DNA from: Tenodera sinensis
Taxonomy: Eukaryota > Arthropoda > Insecta > Mantodea > Mantidae
DNA: 64,000 bases
Reading direction: 5' to 3'
NCBI GenBank assembly: GCA_030765045.1
Contig: CM060963.1
Span: forward strand, 117,386,235 to 117,450,234
How positions within the stretch are numbered: position 1 is the first letter of the stretch; every line of letters starts with the position of its first letter. The translations under genes and the position numbers were made by a program. Positions 11,160 to 22,760 of the stretch are shown piece by piece. Under the pieces are notes generated by a model. That model saw only the letters and a program-made list of their open reading frames with translations. It made no database searches and had not been told where the DNA came from.

Positions 11160-11761
11160 TGGCCTGAGTCCTGTACTTAGTCCTTCAATTGCTGCTTGAC
11201 GAGACGGGTACTTTTAACTTTGGTATCCCTCCACGCCTTTGTTACTGTATGACCTAAATTTACAAATGACTCGTCTGTATAAACAATTGATTTTCCCTGG
11301 TCCCTAAACCTTTTACGTCTTTTAGATATTTATGTCGCCATCTGATGATATCGATATCGTCTCTTTCTATTAATATGCACTTGTTACCCTTTCTTTCATA
11401 TTCGAACCCCAAATCAGAGTGGCCCTTGAGAAATTTGGTAGGGTCTCATCACTGTTGAACTGTGACAAAATTATATTCAGCGTGGGTGGAATATATGCAA
11501 ACAGTAAAGAATGAACAATTCGCCGCACTCCACCTTGCACTATTCAATCATATTGCGTTAACCTAGCGTTTTGTGTAGTCCCGCCCTTTTTGCTTTCTTT
11601 TTCGATGGCGTTCTTAGAGGTCCTTTCATTAGTTCCTTTTTAATCATACACACTACTGCTTCTGAACACCCGATAGCCTTAGCTGTTTCTTTTACCGCCT
11701 TACTTACACGCATTTTACTTAAAAAATAATCTAACACATTCATAATTATTTGGCGTTCCTT
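11160..11761 (-). pseudogene. Tc1/mariner-superfamily transposase relic (HTH and first catalytic motif)
   Basis: The N-terminal frame (11743-11558) reads MNVLDYFLSKMRVS and TAKAIGCSEAVVCMIKKE, a helix-turn-helix like those of insect mariner-type transposases. Further down the minus strand, across frame breaks, I read DDIDIIRWRHKYLKDVK and then KSIVYTDESFVNLGHTVTKA. That block corresponds to the 'VYLDETW.N..HT..K.W' block holding the first catalytic Asp. The second catalytic region was not found. The copy is broken by stops and frameshifts. Ends and target site were not located. Confidence 0.62.
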
Positions 11762-13378
11762 ACTTCTTTATTTACCAACATATCGTCCCTTCCTAGCTTC
11801 ACCCTACATAACTACAAATATTTACAAAAATATTAAACAAATAACGCAATAACAGCTCACAGTTACACACACGGCTTCTTTCGAACTAATGCTAGTGCTG
11901 CTCCTTATACTATCTTCTGTGTCAGGCCTGACGCTGAATAGATGAATACCTTTTGTTTGCCTTACTGGATAAAAGAAAGAGGTTACTGCCTTTTGGTTTA
12001 TTTTAAAAACTTTCTCCAACCTTCCTCAACATTTGTTCTCGCTGGCTCCCTGATGTAAACTCAATAACAAAAAAGTTTCACACTGCGTAACTTTTGCAGT
12101 GCACATATATAAAATTTTCCGAAAACATTTAATTTAAAAAATTATAACACTTAACTGGGTAAACATAGAGAATTCAAAGTAGGCAGGTAGTAGCACTATA
12201 GTTTACTCTACCTAAGAAAAAAATATAGATGCATTCTAGCAGTTAGTTTGTTAGTTAGTGCGTGATGAGTGTAGAAACAGCAAATATCGGACTTCTATTG
12301 AAAAAAAAAAAACGTTTTCTGAAGAAATTTGGACCTATAGAAATGTATAATGACTCTGAAAAGGATATAACCTGATAGAGAAAAAAATTCTGCATAGGAT
12401 AATGTGTTCAAGCCTGAAATTTATAACAAATGAATATTTATACCATGCTATTAGGAATCTGGCAACAGAGCGAGGGTAGAAAAGGACGCGGCTAATGGCA
12501 ACTTGTATGCGCTAGATAGAGACAGAGATGTCCCATTTAACTCCATACTGTCTTCTAAGAGTGAAACGCTATATAGATAGATGAAAAATAAATAAAATGT
12601 AGTATGAGTACGCTATAAGTTATAATTTTCACTGCACTGCAGTGAAAGATAATAAATAGAGATGCTCAAGTATACAACTTGTAATCTGAAGTGTACTGTC
12701 AACAACAGCAACAACAATAATAGTAATAGTAATAATTATAATATCTTTGAAAAGCGTATTACGTTTCCTACAAAATACGTGTCATCAGGACATAGGTTGC
12801 TTTCATCCTCATCTTTATGATCAGTTTATGAATTTAAAGATCTCATTTTCAGTTTATCTTCAGAATTGATAGGTAGATGACGCACTTTCTCCAAATTCTT
12901 CAAATTTTGTAGAGCATAGCTTTTATAAATGTTTTTGAGAAGTATTAACAACTACTTGCACTCACAAAGATACATTGCACAACTAACAAGGAAAACCATG
13001 TCAGTAATTTGTAATTAGAATAGACGCGCAGAGTTTGGTTAAGCTCTGTGACACATAACTGCCGATTAATCATCCTTGGACATAAAGAAATAAACAGATC
13101 AGGTTGTCACTCTGCCAAACAGTCGAGTAAGGTGTAATATTAGATGTCCTAGACAAGTGATTGCATAGTTCGAAAGCTAGAACGTTTAAATAAACGCAAG
13201 GGTCTCCCAGACCCTTAGCGACCACTGGAGGTTTAAGAACGGCACTTTAAAACTGTTTACTATTTCACACATATGAAATAGTATGGACGAATTGTGTTCA
13301 TGAAAGATATGCATAACAATCAATTATGGCTTGCTAATGACGTAACTGAGAAAGGGATATCATCCGAAGAATGTCTTT
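11762..13378. other. Unassigned AT-rich DNA
   Basis: No gene, TIR or repeat family member is evident apart from short A and AT runs. Confidence 0.35.
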
Positions 13379-13388
13379 CCTCCATGTT

Positions 13389-13632
13389 GTGAGTGAGTGA
13401 GTGAGTGAGTGAGTGAGTGAGTGAGTGAGTGAGTGAGTGAGTGAGTGAGTGAGTGAGTGAGTGAGTGAGTGAGTGAGTGAGTGAGTGAGTGAGTGAGTGA
13501 GTGAGTGAGTGAGTGAGTGAGTGAGTGAGTGAGTGAGTGAGTGAGTGAGTGAGTGAGTGAGTGAGTGAGTGAGTGAGTGAGTGAGTGAGTGTTGTTTAAG
13601 GGCCCGTTGACAACTAGGACATTAGAGCCCGC
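13389..13632 (-). mobile_element. 5'-truncated LINE 3' end with about 200 bp of (GTGA)n tail
   Basis: About 42 bp at 13592-13632 match the 3' terminus of the LINE at 59645-64000 (motif GGGCCC, TAATGACCTAG-like, GTCGAC-like, GGGCCC on the minus strand). They are followed on the minus strand by the same CTCA/TCAC tail, here about 50 units long (13389-13591). A 10-bp direct repeat, CCTCCATGTT, flanks the whole insertion at 13379-13388 and 13633-13642. Target-primed insertion of a heavily truncated LINE explains all of this. Confidence 0.85.
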
Positions 13633-13777
13633 CCTCCATGTTTGAAATATTGTATGTAAATGCTAAGTAATATAGGAAGAGTATGCCGCTTTGGGTATAG
13701 CTCTGAAAATCTTTATCTTATATGCCAAAGTATATACGCCTTGGAATTAATGTGAAATTTCATTTTTAATTACAAAT

Positions 13778-13782
<5 letters not shown>

Positions 13783-13833
<51 letters not shown>
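13783..13833. repeat. Compound (CT)n(CA)n microsatellite
   Basis: A CT run continues into a CA run. The same order appears at 30121-30186. Confidence 0.95.
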
Positions 13834-13895
13834 GACGCACTTACACACAAGTGAGGGGAGCTTTGGGGTAAAACTAAACGGCTGAAGGGTATATA

Positions 13896-14875
13896 CTAGC
13901 GATGTCCTACCCTGTTTCTTTGCAAACGTTTACGTAATTAGCAGTTATAACCCCACCTCTTCCCTTCAGCTTCCCTTCCTTGGTCAGCTAGTGTCTGTGA
14001 CTTGTATAATCAGTCAGCATCCAGTTAGGAACACAAACAGGCGATTCCATGGCAGTTTCTAAGTCATGACTTGAATTTTCTGGGAATGTTCTCAGAAGGC
14101 CGCTTTATTCTGGATGGCTTTGTACAAATTGTAAGCAGCAAGTAACAGACAAGTTACTAAATAAAAAAATGTGAATGTCGTTAAAACACACAAAGTATGT
14201 CAAATACCTTTTTTATTTTAAGTGAACATTTCCGGATAGTCTTTATTTTTTGAAGTTCCAATGCCTATACTTTTCTCCAATAGGAATATATATATATATA
14301 TATATCTTGGCCTTACAAAGAGAATGGAATTTCAAAGCCATCACATAGCAAGCTTGTCTTGAAACATTTTATTATTGCTTAAAGCCGACTGTATTCCGAT
14401 ATACCTCTTGCACCTACAAGAAAATTGGTAATACGATAATTTCTACAAATGTTTATCTCAATTAATATGAAGTAGACAGAAGAAAAGGCACATGCAAGAA
14501 TGGTGTTTATAAGAGTGAGTATAGCTCTGCATATAGCTGCAAACAGTTTCTCCAAGTTGAACTATATTAAACGTCTGTATCGCAATAGGCTACACGATAA
14601 TCACTTGGTAGATCTTCTAAGACTATGAACTTCGACCTTGTCACCAAATATCGATAGACTTCTTAAGCGTAAGCAGTATCAAACAAGTCACTAAAGGACG
14701 GACGTTTATCATATAAGATTTGAAAGTGCTTTCGTAAATCAAGCGCAACGTACATATAACCAAACAGCCACTGCAACACAATGCACGTCTGAGAATTAAA
14801 GAGTAGCTCAGTCTGCATATAGTGGGAGAAGGTAAACCCAACCTCTCCTCTTCTGCAAACTTCGGACATCGCTGG
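13896..14875 (+). mobile_element. Unclassified TIR repeat family, copy 1 (980 bp)
   Basis: The ends are inverted repeats: CTAGCGATGTCC at the left and, on the other strand, CCAGCGATGTCC at the right. TA lies on each side. No transposase frame is present. The body recurs, 60-80 % similar by eye, at 22160-22760 (opposite strand), 37777-45073 (broken by insertions) and 53030-54260. Ends and TA flanks suggest a non-autonomous Tc1/mariner-like transposon, but the family assignment is inference. Confidence 0.68.
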
Positions 14876-15329
14876 TATACACGGAGGGGGACACCTACCG
14901 CACTGCGACCTAGCGACTTACATATATGGGTTGTACCCCTCAGGAGGCAGGGCTGAAGTTAGGAAACCCCAGAGTGTCATACGCCCGCAGTCAAATGGGT
15001 CACAGGGACGTGCAGAAGTCCCTAAAGAGTGCTGAGATCTCTTCATCCCGGCGCCAGGACACGCAGAACAGCCACCACTCACGGAGGACAGCGGCTTCCC
15101 AACGCCACCTAGCGCCGAACACAGCAGTTTGTGCTAAAATTAAATACTTGTCCCTGATTTAGGATACTTCGCTACATGTCCAATGAAAATTCATTATGTA
15201 TTTCTCTATCTATGGTAAATGGTATTGAAGACAATAAGAATTTCTCTTGCTGTGCACAAGGAGGAAATAAAATTGATTTTATTCATAGGAGTGGGTTAGG
15301 AACGATAATTATTTATGGATAATTTCCGT
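14876..15329. other. Unassigned, locally GC-rich
   Basis: 14,930-15,125 is richer in G and C than its surroundings and has a 78-codon frame on the plus strand with no motif I know. I do not call it a gene. Confidence 0.35.
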
Positions 15330-15525
15330 GTAACTTAAAAGTTGTAACCACAACAATCGAAGAAACAATAGTAGCTTTACTTCACATTCATCAGATGACT
15401 TCTTTAGAAGGTGGCACTTGAAGTTTAACATCGTGATAGACATACCGGAGCTTCGAGTTACCCTGCATTCATCCTCATTCGAACCCAGAACCTCTTTAAT
15501 GTGAGGCAGACACACGGAGGTAAGT
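15330..15525 (-). mobile_element. tRNA-derived SINE-like element
   Basis: On the minus strand a head reading GTGTCTGCCTCACATT, then AAGAGGT and GGGTTCGAAT resembles the head of the SINE family at 54500-54716 and 56803-57062, while the body differs. The GGTTCGAAT block is a good pol III B box. The limits are approximate. Confidence 0.5.
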
Positions 15526-15529
15526 TATG

Positions 15530-18020
15530 ATAATATTGTATTAACTTACATTTAGAAACAACTCTCGGGGATATATGCAAATAGTGCATAAAGCAGGTAG
15601 TTTTCGTGGACTATTTTCGTGCTGTATCAAAGGCATGAGTCGCATTTGGGAAGCAAAGGGCCACTACGATTTAATTTGGTAAGTTCTACCAGGTCTAGTT
15701 GCACATCTAGTCAAAACGTGACTGTTCCCGGACTCTGAATTGAACGACCTCGCTTTATCTTTGACCCCGCGTACACCAAGGTTCAAAAGCCCCGAGTAAC
15801 TCAATAACACGAATTAAATTCTCTCTGGTTCGACCGACCGCTTAAAACGAAGCATTTTGTTTTCCCGCCTCTTTTGGGAAGAGACTCGTTTTAAGCCACC
15901 AAATTATTTATAAAAGCTTTTTCATCGTCCCCTATTTAAATTCGTAAGCCACTGTACGAACGAAAGTGCACGTAAAGATTGGCTTGAATTAACTTCAACA
16001 ATAACCTAACAAGCTCTTTTTGCGTTAGGAAGTCAAGCACCGAATATGAGCAGCAATATCATTCGTTATTTATTGTAGGCTTTAAGAGGATATACACTCT
16101 GCATAAAACCTCTAGCGTAATTACTGATGCGATAATTGGCAGTGTGCTTAATTGAAGACTTGAACATTGCGACAAACAGCGTATGCACTAGCATAATTTC
16201 GGATTTCTGCGCAGGATTACACCGAATATAAGGTTTGGAGATAGTGTCAGTGCGTGTGCGTGTGTGTGTGTGAGAGAGAGAGAGTGCGTGCGTGTGAACA
16301 GCATAACTATGACTGAAAAGTTAGTTACCGAAATTCACATTTCAAGTGTCAATTCCACTCATGGCGGATATCGTCTCTTGGCCGTGGTATTATCGTTTTG
16401 GTTATGTCACCTCCTTCTTGCGATTCCGCCAACCTAAATATTTTCTTACTTTTCTGAATATCTGAACTATCCACGCGCAGCAAAAACAATTAGTGGGCCA
16501 CTCAAAAATAGCAGACAAAAGATCTGCTGAATATTTCAGTGAGGATATTGATATGTTCACTGGACCTTCAACAACTGTAATTTTAAATACAGTAGACCCA
16601 CCTTTAATGAATAGCCTACTAATGAAAAGTCGTTCATTTATATTCATAATATGTCTAATCCCTCTTTTCCCTGGATTAAACGCTAAAATTATTATTATTG
16701 TTGTTCTCACAGCCTGTTGGATTACTTGTAGTGCCAGCTGTGTAAATAAATCTTAATTATTTGAATGTTTTGTAAGTTGTTTACTTTTAAATCATTATTC
16801 ATATTAAAGAGTATTAAATAAATGAATTATTATTTCGCTGAATCCTCTAAACCTGTGATATTCGGGGTATGAGAATACTTCTTAGGAGGTATATAAAATT
16901 TAATTAGTTTAATCCTTCTATATGTAGTATTAAAATAAGCTATAAATATTAACGATTTTGGATATGACTATGTATAATTTGAATTAAGGCTAACTCTAGG
17001 GCTAGGACTGGGGGTATAGGCCGAAATGGAAAATTGTCTTTGGGGATGCGCAGAGAAAGAAGGGTGAATACCACTGCTGTAAACAAATAGCACTCGAGGT
17101 TTTCATATTTGTGATAATCGTTATATGAAACCTTCTCGTGGAATTATACAGATAATCTTCCTTAGAGCAACGAAATGCTTCAAAAGAAAATTTCTGACCT
17201 TAAACAACACTTTACATGCTAAAGCTTGCTGTCTTAAATAAATCGTAAACATTTTAATTGACAATACCATATATTTAAGATACTTGCATTACACAAATAA
17301 AATGTAAATCTTTCTTGGGAAACATCAATATTCATTCTAAACAAATGATAAATAAAAACTTCGGACAAGAAGAAAAATAATGGAGGAAAAAAATGCAGTG
17401 CATTTAAGTACTCTTTCTTATCGTTCACCATTTCCGATACACTAGTTTCTATTAACTTTAATGTTTACTTTCCCTACCACCTCTAGTATTTAGAGAAACT
17501 CCTGTATTCCAATCAAAAATTTGATGCTGATATTTTACCAGAAATAAACGTCGTGAAGCTTGTGAAGCTAAAACCGACATATATTAACAGCATAACTCAA
17601 AAAATGAGAACTCGATTAAATTCAAAACCTAATATTTAGATTCAGCGGCATCCATGCAAGCGGTATAGCCTATGAAGTCCTCTGGATTCAGAATAAATTT
17701 TATATAGGGTGTTAGGGTAAACATGCAAATATTTTATGATTGGTACTTTAACATGTGTTCACTTCAGTGTGTTAATTGGTTTCTCTCTTCATCTAATAGT
17801 TTTCCGACAAACGCATCACATGATGTCTTCTGCCCGGTCGTAACTGAGCCACCAAATGAATACTATAAATCATCTACTTTGCTTCCAAGTGTTCAGCGTT
17901 TAATGCTTGATTTGCTCCCAGGTAGTCTGGAGTTCATTATCCTGGCTTCAAACTCAGTAATGGAATAAAACTAGGAATTAATGTATCGAAATGCAACGAT
18001 AAGCTTTTAGTTCTGAACTA
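15530..18020. other. Unassigned; short hairpin and microsatellite only
   Basis: A perfect inverted repeat CTTAAAACGA/TCGTTTTAAG lies at about 15842-15893. A GT/GA microsatellite lies at about 16255-16285. Phrases such as 'agcataactcaaaaa' at about 17588 recur near 21044 and suggest decayed members of the 980-bp family. Frames at 16493-16756 and 17723-17968 show no motif. Confidence 0.35.
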
Positions 18021-18026
18021 AATATA

Positions 18027-18461
18027 CAAGGGTTGATCAATAAATAATGCAAACACCATTGGCAGATGAAACGCGAAGCGGCAGGCCGGTGACTGCAGTG
18101 ACTCCATGCAACATTCAGTGAGTGTTTGCCCTTCAGGTTCGTTACAGCAACGAACCCATCGTCTAACAGTGCTGGCATCCACCGTTGCATCACCATACAC
18201 ATTTTAGCCTTTTGAGAATACGAATTGGCGTTTCACCTTCCGCAGTCAAAAATTCAATCACAGAACGCTGTCTAATACGAATGTCGATGTCAGCCATTTT
18301 GCAAGAGGATGCAGTGCTGCCACCTGTTGACTTAGGAACTTACTACTGCAGGGGATTGGAGAAAAAGGTTTGAGGAATTGCGCCAAATTCAAAATTTTCA
18401 CATAACTAACTTATTTAAGGGGAAAAAAAAGTAGGAGTCATTACTTATTGGCTCACCCTCG
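18027..18461 (-). mobile_element. Internally deleted mariner transposon (435 bp)
   Basis: The termini are inverted repeats: AAGGGTTGATCAATAAATAA at the left, and AGGGTGAGCCAATAAGTAAT on the opposite strand at the right. TA sits at 18025-18026 and 18462-18463. Inside, on the minus strand from about 18298, is the start of a mariner transposase: IRIRQRSVIEFLTAEGETPI and later YGDATVDASTVRRWVR, the paired helix-turn-helix DNA-binding region. Everything after that region is missing, so the copy could move only with transposase from elsewhere. Confidence 0.85.
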
Positions 18462-18570
18462 TATTTAAACCTCTTCCTTAATTTCTTTCTCTATTAAAAT
18501 GTAAATTGCAGACAACACAATTAATGAATATTTGGGTACGTAAGAATCGTGACTCCATTTGTTTTAGAGC

Positions 18571-20578
18571 TAGGAATTTTAGGTGCAAAATTGTTATTAA
18601 AAAGGTGCAAAACGGTGCTTTAATTTAGGTAAAAAAGGTGCGAATTTTCCATTTTAATTTTCACTCAACAACACAAAAACCAATTACATAAAATAACTAA
18701 GGACAAGGACAAAAAATTCACTGTCACAAGTCCAGAAAACTATTGAAGCAGATGCTGTTTGTAGCTCAAAGTTTTTTTTTTTTTTTGTTTTGTTTTTTTT
18801 TTTTCCCCTAATGAGGCTGCACCTTCGGTCACTAAGTATTTGTATGTTGAAAAGGAACGTTCAACGTCAACAGACACAAGTGGTGCATATTTTGTTGGCA
18901 GTCTGTAATTAAAATCCTTGTTCGTTTGAACATCCTCAGTATCAGGGTTTTTGGCTAAGCTGTGTTCTAGCTTCTGCTTTCTGCTGTCTTTGTGTCCATC
19001 AAAATTGCCCATTGTGAATCTTTCTCGGAACACTGCTCCTCCAATCTTGTAATGGCCGTCATCAAGAAAGAGTAGCCATGCACAGAAAGAAGTTCATCTT
19101 GCAACTCCTGCTTACTTGCTAGTTCGCTGGCTTTTTTACGGTAGAAGAATCATCTGGCATTTCACTTACGAAATTGCATATAGCCTTAAAATTGTTACAA
19201 ACACGGCAACCTTCTGCCAAGTAATCCCACCTAGTGAGAATCGGAGAAATTGGAAGAGGAAGCCCTGTAACTTCTATGTACTTCTGTATCCTAGGTGGAG
19301 CCTTTTTCAACAATTTCTTGATGCACCGAGAAATTCATTTGTACATGAATATTCTTGTTTTATTGCCTCACAAACTCGGTGCAATGCAAGTAACGTAATT
19401 TAGATTAGAGTACATAGGCTTGAGGTTATAAATGGCCAGTAACATGTAAGATGCTTGGTCTTTGAGTATTAGTCACACTGGATCATATTGAATGTCATCA
19501 GCACACAGCACTAACATGCATCGTTGAAACTACGCATTACATTAACATTGTTTTGTTCAGAAAGTAGGTTATCAACATGGGTTTCTCTTGCTTTCCATTT
19601 AGGGATGCTGCTAAAATGTTAAGAACATATCTCATCTGTCCGTCAGTGGTTTCACCTAATATAAAATATACTCGATTTTCACCTACTGCTTACCTGATCT
19701 GTTCTAATTTCTCTTCATGCAGAGGTTGAAGATATGATTTTCTTAAGGTACTCTCATCTGGGACGGACTATATTTTTCCAAATATACTTTCATACTGGTG
19801 TTGTTGAGCTTGGAAAAGGAATACCGCATGCCACAAAATTCTTTACTGTATCACTGAAAAATTCGTTTTTATTTAATGAACCTAAAGAAGCCAGCGCCTC
19901 GCCAATAGACTGCCGACACCCTTCATCTTTACTGCACTTTAGTTCCTTATTTTTCGTGTGTTTCGCACTGTCTATATGCTGCTTAATACAAATGCGTTGG
20001 TGTTTTTCATCGGTTATAATTGAAATGTCACAAACACTGCATCTCAAAACAGATCCGTCACTTTGAATTCCATCTGCACTAAACTGTTTAACAATTTCAT
20101 GTACTTTGCAGGCGTTCACTTTCGTTTTCGGCATTCTACAAAACTTACTGGCAAATGGCAGACCGCACTAGTCAACTAATATTTTTAACTGAAATATTTC
20201 TTCCTGCACTCAACAACCGCCCTTCCTTAAACAATAGCTTTGCATAACTTTGATGCATAGAGGTGCAAATTAACAACACTGCACTGAAGTGTAATTGTTG
20301 TCGCAGGACTGACACCGAGCATCGTTACCAACCCTTGAAAGATAAAAATATATAATTTGGGGGATAAAATGCGGTATGTGAGACAAAATATGTTTGTAAA
20401 AAGTGCAAAAAGTGCTGATGTTAAGAAAAGGTACAAAATGGTGATGGGATTGGAAAAAGGTGCAAAAAGGTGCAACCAAAACTCAAAAGGGTGTGTTCGT
20501 TTAACGTTTTCTTTTGAACATACACATATTTGGGCGTTATAACAGCAAAAAATTTAAGGTGTAGCACCTAAACTTCCT
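18571..20578 (-). mobile_element. Decayed hAT transposon
   Basis: Coding fragments on the minus strand occur in the right order for a hAT transposase. Candidate terminal inverted repeats are TAGGAATTTTAGGTGC (from 18571) and, on the other strand, AAGGAAGTTTAGGTGC (up to 20578). I could not find a matching 8-bp target-site duplication, so the outer limits are provisional. It lies only about 110 bp from the mariner derivative on its left. Confidence 0.7.
18790..20134 (-). pseudogene. hAT transposase, broken
   Basis: The N-terminal frame (20134-19790) holds a BED-like zinc finger, CSVCDISI followed by IKQHIDSAKH, with the zinc-binding C, C, H and H in place. A second frame (19313-19119) reads RIQKYIEVTGLPLP and TRWDYLAEGCRVCNNFKAIC, a conserved block of this hAT group. 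A third frame (about 18960-18800) reads KYAPLVSVDVERSFSTYKYL, the C-terminal dimerisation block. The three pieces lie in different frames separated by stops, and the central catalytic region is reduced. No functional protein is expected. Confidence 0.75.
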
Positions 20579-20989
20579 TGCACTACTTATTGTCAATTAG
20601 TTTCGTGAGAGTGCCTTAACATTCGTCATCGCAAGATCTGCCCGCTCTGCTTTACCTCTCCCAATAATCTGTACCACGCTTTCGGGGAAAATAAACACAT
20701 GTGGCTTGAGTATACCACATTTAGTTGGACTACTAACCAAATTATTGAAAACATTATCTTTGATAACTAAAACTATTAGTCATAAAATGAAGCAAGTGTT
20801 GATATAATGCTGTTCATTACATTGTCCTGAATTACCAATACAAATATCTGCACTTTACCTCTAACAATCAGAATAAATTGTGAACCGTAAGGGATAAAAA
20901 AAAAACTTACTGCACAAAATATGTACACCGATTTACCCATAAAAATACACTTTGACACTCCCTAATTCCAATAAAATCACTTTTAAAAA
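20579..20989. other. Unassigned AT-rich DNA
   Basis: Nothing recognisable. Confidence 0.35.
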
Positions 20990-21560
20990 TGTTCTTATAT
21001 GTGAAAGTTTCAGTGTGTGAACGCGCGTGTGTGTATGAAGAGCATAACTCAAAAACGAAAAGTCGTTAAATAACAGATTTAGTCTTTAAGTTCAGTTCTT
21101 CTAAATGCGCTATACGAAGCTCATTGAAGAAAATCCTCCACTCCAAACTACCCTTTACATGAAGAAGTTTATCACATTCCCAAAAATTCCTCTAACGATT
21201 TTGATTGAAAATACCAAGCGCTTAAGATATTTGTACTATCGCAAATGAGTTTTCCAGGAATAGCTTGGAAGTTCTCTAGGCTCTTTATACTGGATGACTT
21301 TTACAGAACTGATAAACCGTGACAGATAAAAATATCTTGCTACCAAGAACTGTGTATATTTTAAAGGACACAATTTACATCAAATAGGTGTTAACAATTT
21401 CGGACACTTTTTTGCTATAGTTTGAATTTTCCAATGTTTATACTCCACTATTCTTATTTTCTTGTGCTGATGCATATAGCATAAAAGTTCCAAGCTATTT
21501 ATGAAAATCTTCGCATAGCCAAGGGAAGTTGTGTTTATGAAATGTCCTATCACCTTAACC
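20990..21560 (+). repeat. Fragment related to the 980-bp TIR family
   Basis: It contains GGATGACTTTTACAGAACTG followed by 'gataaaccgtgacagataaaaat'-like text. This parallels the 'ggatgacttttgcataaatgg…cagtaacagacaaag' block of copy 3 at about 37983-38025. Divergence is high and the ends cannot be placed. Confidence 0.5.
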
Positions 21561-22159
21561 TGCTACATCTTTTTTATGCTTGTGATTGTGACTGAAGATA
21601 TGGAGGGGTACACCTCGATCCAACAGGAATCTTTTGCTGTACTACCAAGCTCCAGGGGGAAGTGTTAAGGTGAAGGGAGACCACAGGTCACCAGAGGGTG
21701 GAGCCAACAAAGCCGTAGAGACGCGCAGAGATCCCTAACAGTTGCATAGATTGTCACCCTGCGTACCACCGAAGTTGAACTCTACCCAGGAAGAGCGCAA
21801 CGACCAAGGAGAGGCAGGGGAGGTTTTACAGAGCGCATGCATCTGTGCCACATCCGCTGGTACTTCCATACTGACAACCAAACCTGAAAGATGCAAGAGG
21901 GTGAAATGAGAAAGGAAAGGAATCCTTGTAGTGGACAATCCATTCCAGGATTCACCTCGTAACGAGCACAACCACTAAATCCAGAGTGGCGGTCGATCTC
22001 CCGAATGCAAGTCGCATACGTTGTGCTGGCGCTACATTAATTAATCTTTTTATGCTTACAACGAAATGTTTAGTGGTAGACGGAAGAATAACCTGTTGTT
22101 TCAGTAGGGACGGTAGTTCTGTGTCTTCTTTCCTAGAGTACTCAAGAAAGACTCTGCTA
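21561..22159. other. Unassigned, locally GC-rich
   Basis: 21,600-21,960 is less AT-rich than its surroundings. Frames on both strands are short and carry no motif. Confidence 0.35.
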
Positions 22160-22760
22160 GCGATATCCAACGTTAGCGAAACAGGGGAGGTTGGATTTGC
22201 CTCCTTCCACTTTATGTGGTCTGAGCCACTTTCAACGTTCAGGCGTGCACTGTGTTATGCGATACAAATCTGTTCATTAGTGATTTCTTTGATACTGCTT
22301 ACGTTTAAGAAGTCTGTCAATATTTGGCGACAAAGTCGAAATGCATAGCGTTAAGATCCAACAAGTGATCGGCGTGGAACCTATTGCGATATAGACTTTT
22401 TATATACTCTGCTCGCAAATACATGTAGGCCGTACTCACTCTTATGCACACTATTCTTGCAAATTATTATTTCTTTATCTAATACATTTTAATCGATATA
22501 ATCATTTCCAGAAATTATCTTATTGCTAATTTTCATGTAGGTGTAAGTAGAATATGGGGATACGGTAGACCTTAAGTGATAGCCAAATGTTTTAAGAGCT
22601 GGTTACTATGCGATACCTTTGAAATTCCGTTCTCTTAAGGTCAAGATATCAATAAACGAATAAACATTTCCATTTGAGAAAACTATAAGTATTGGCAAAT
22701 TCAAACTAATAATAAACAATATCTCGGAAATGGTTCACTCAAAAGAGAAAAGAAGTGTTT
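22160..22760 (-). repeat. Unclassified TIR repeat family, copy 2 (inverted)
   Basis: Read on the minus strand it follows copy 1 over several hundred bases. It shares the blocks for GAGAACGGAATTTCAAAG, GTGAGTAC, CGCAATAGG, CAAATATTGACAGACTTCTT and a TAGCGATATCC end near 22160. The distal end is lost or too diverged to see. Confidence 0.65.

Noticed and set aside
16493..16756. 87-codon frame with a hydrophobic C-terminus
   Set aside because: No start context, splice signal or family resemblance supports it.
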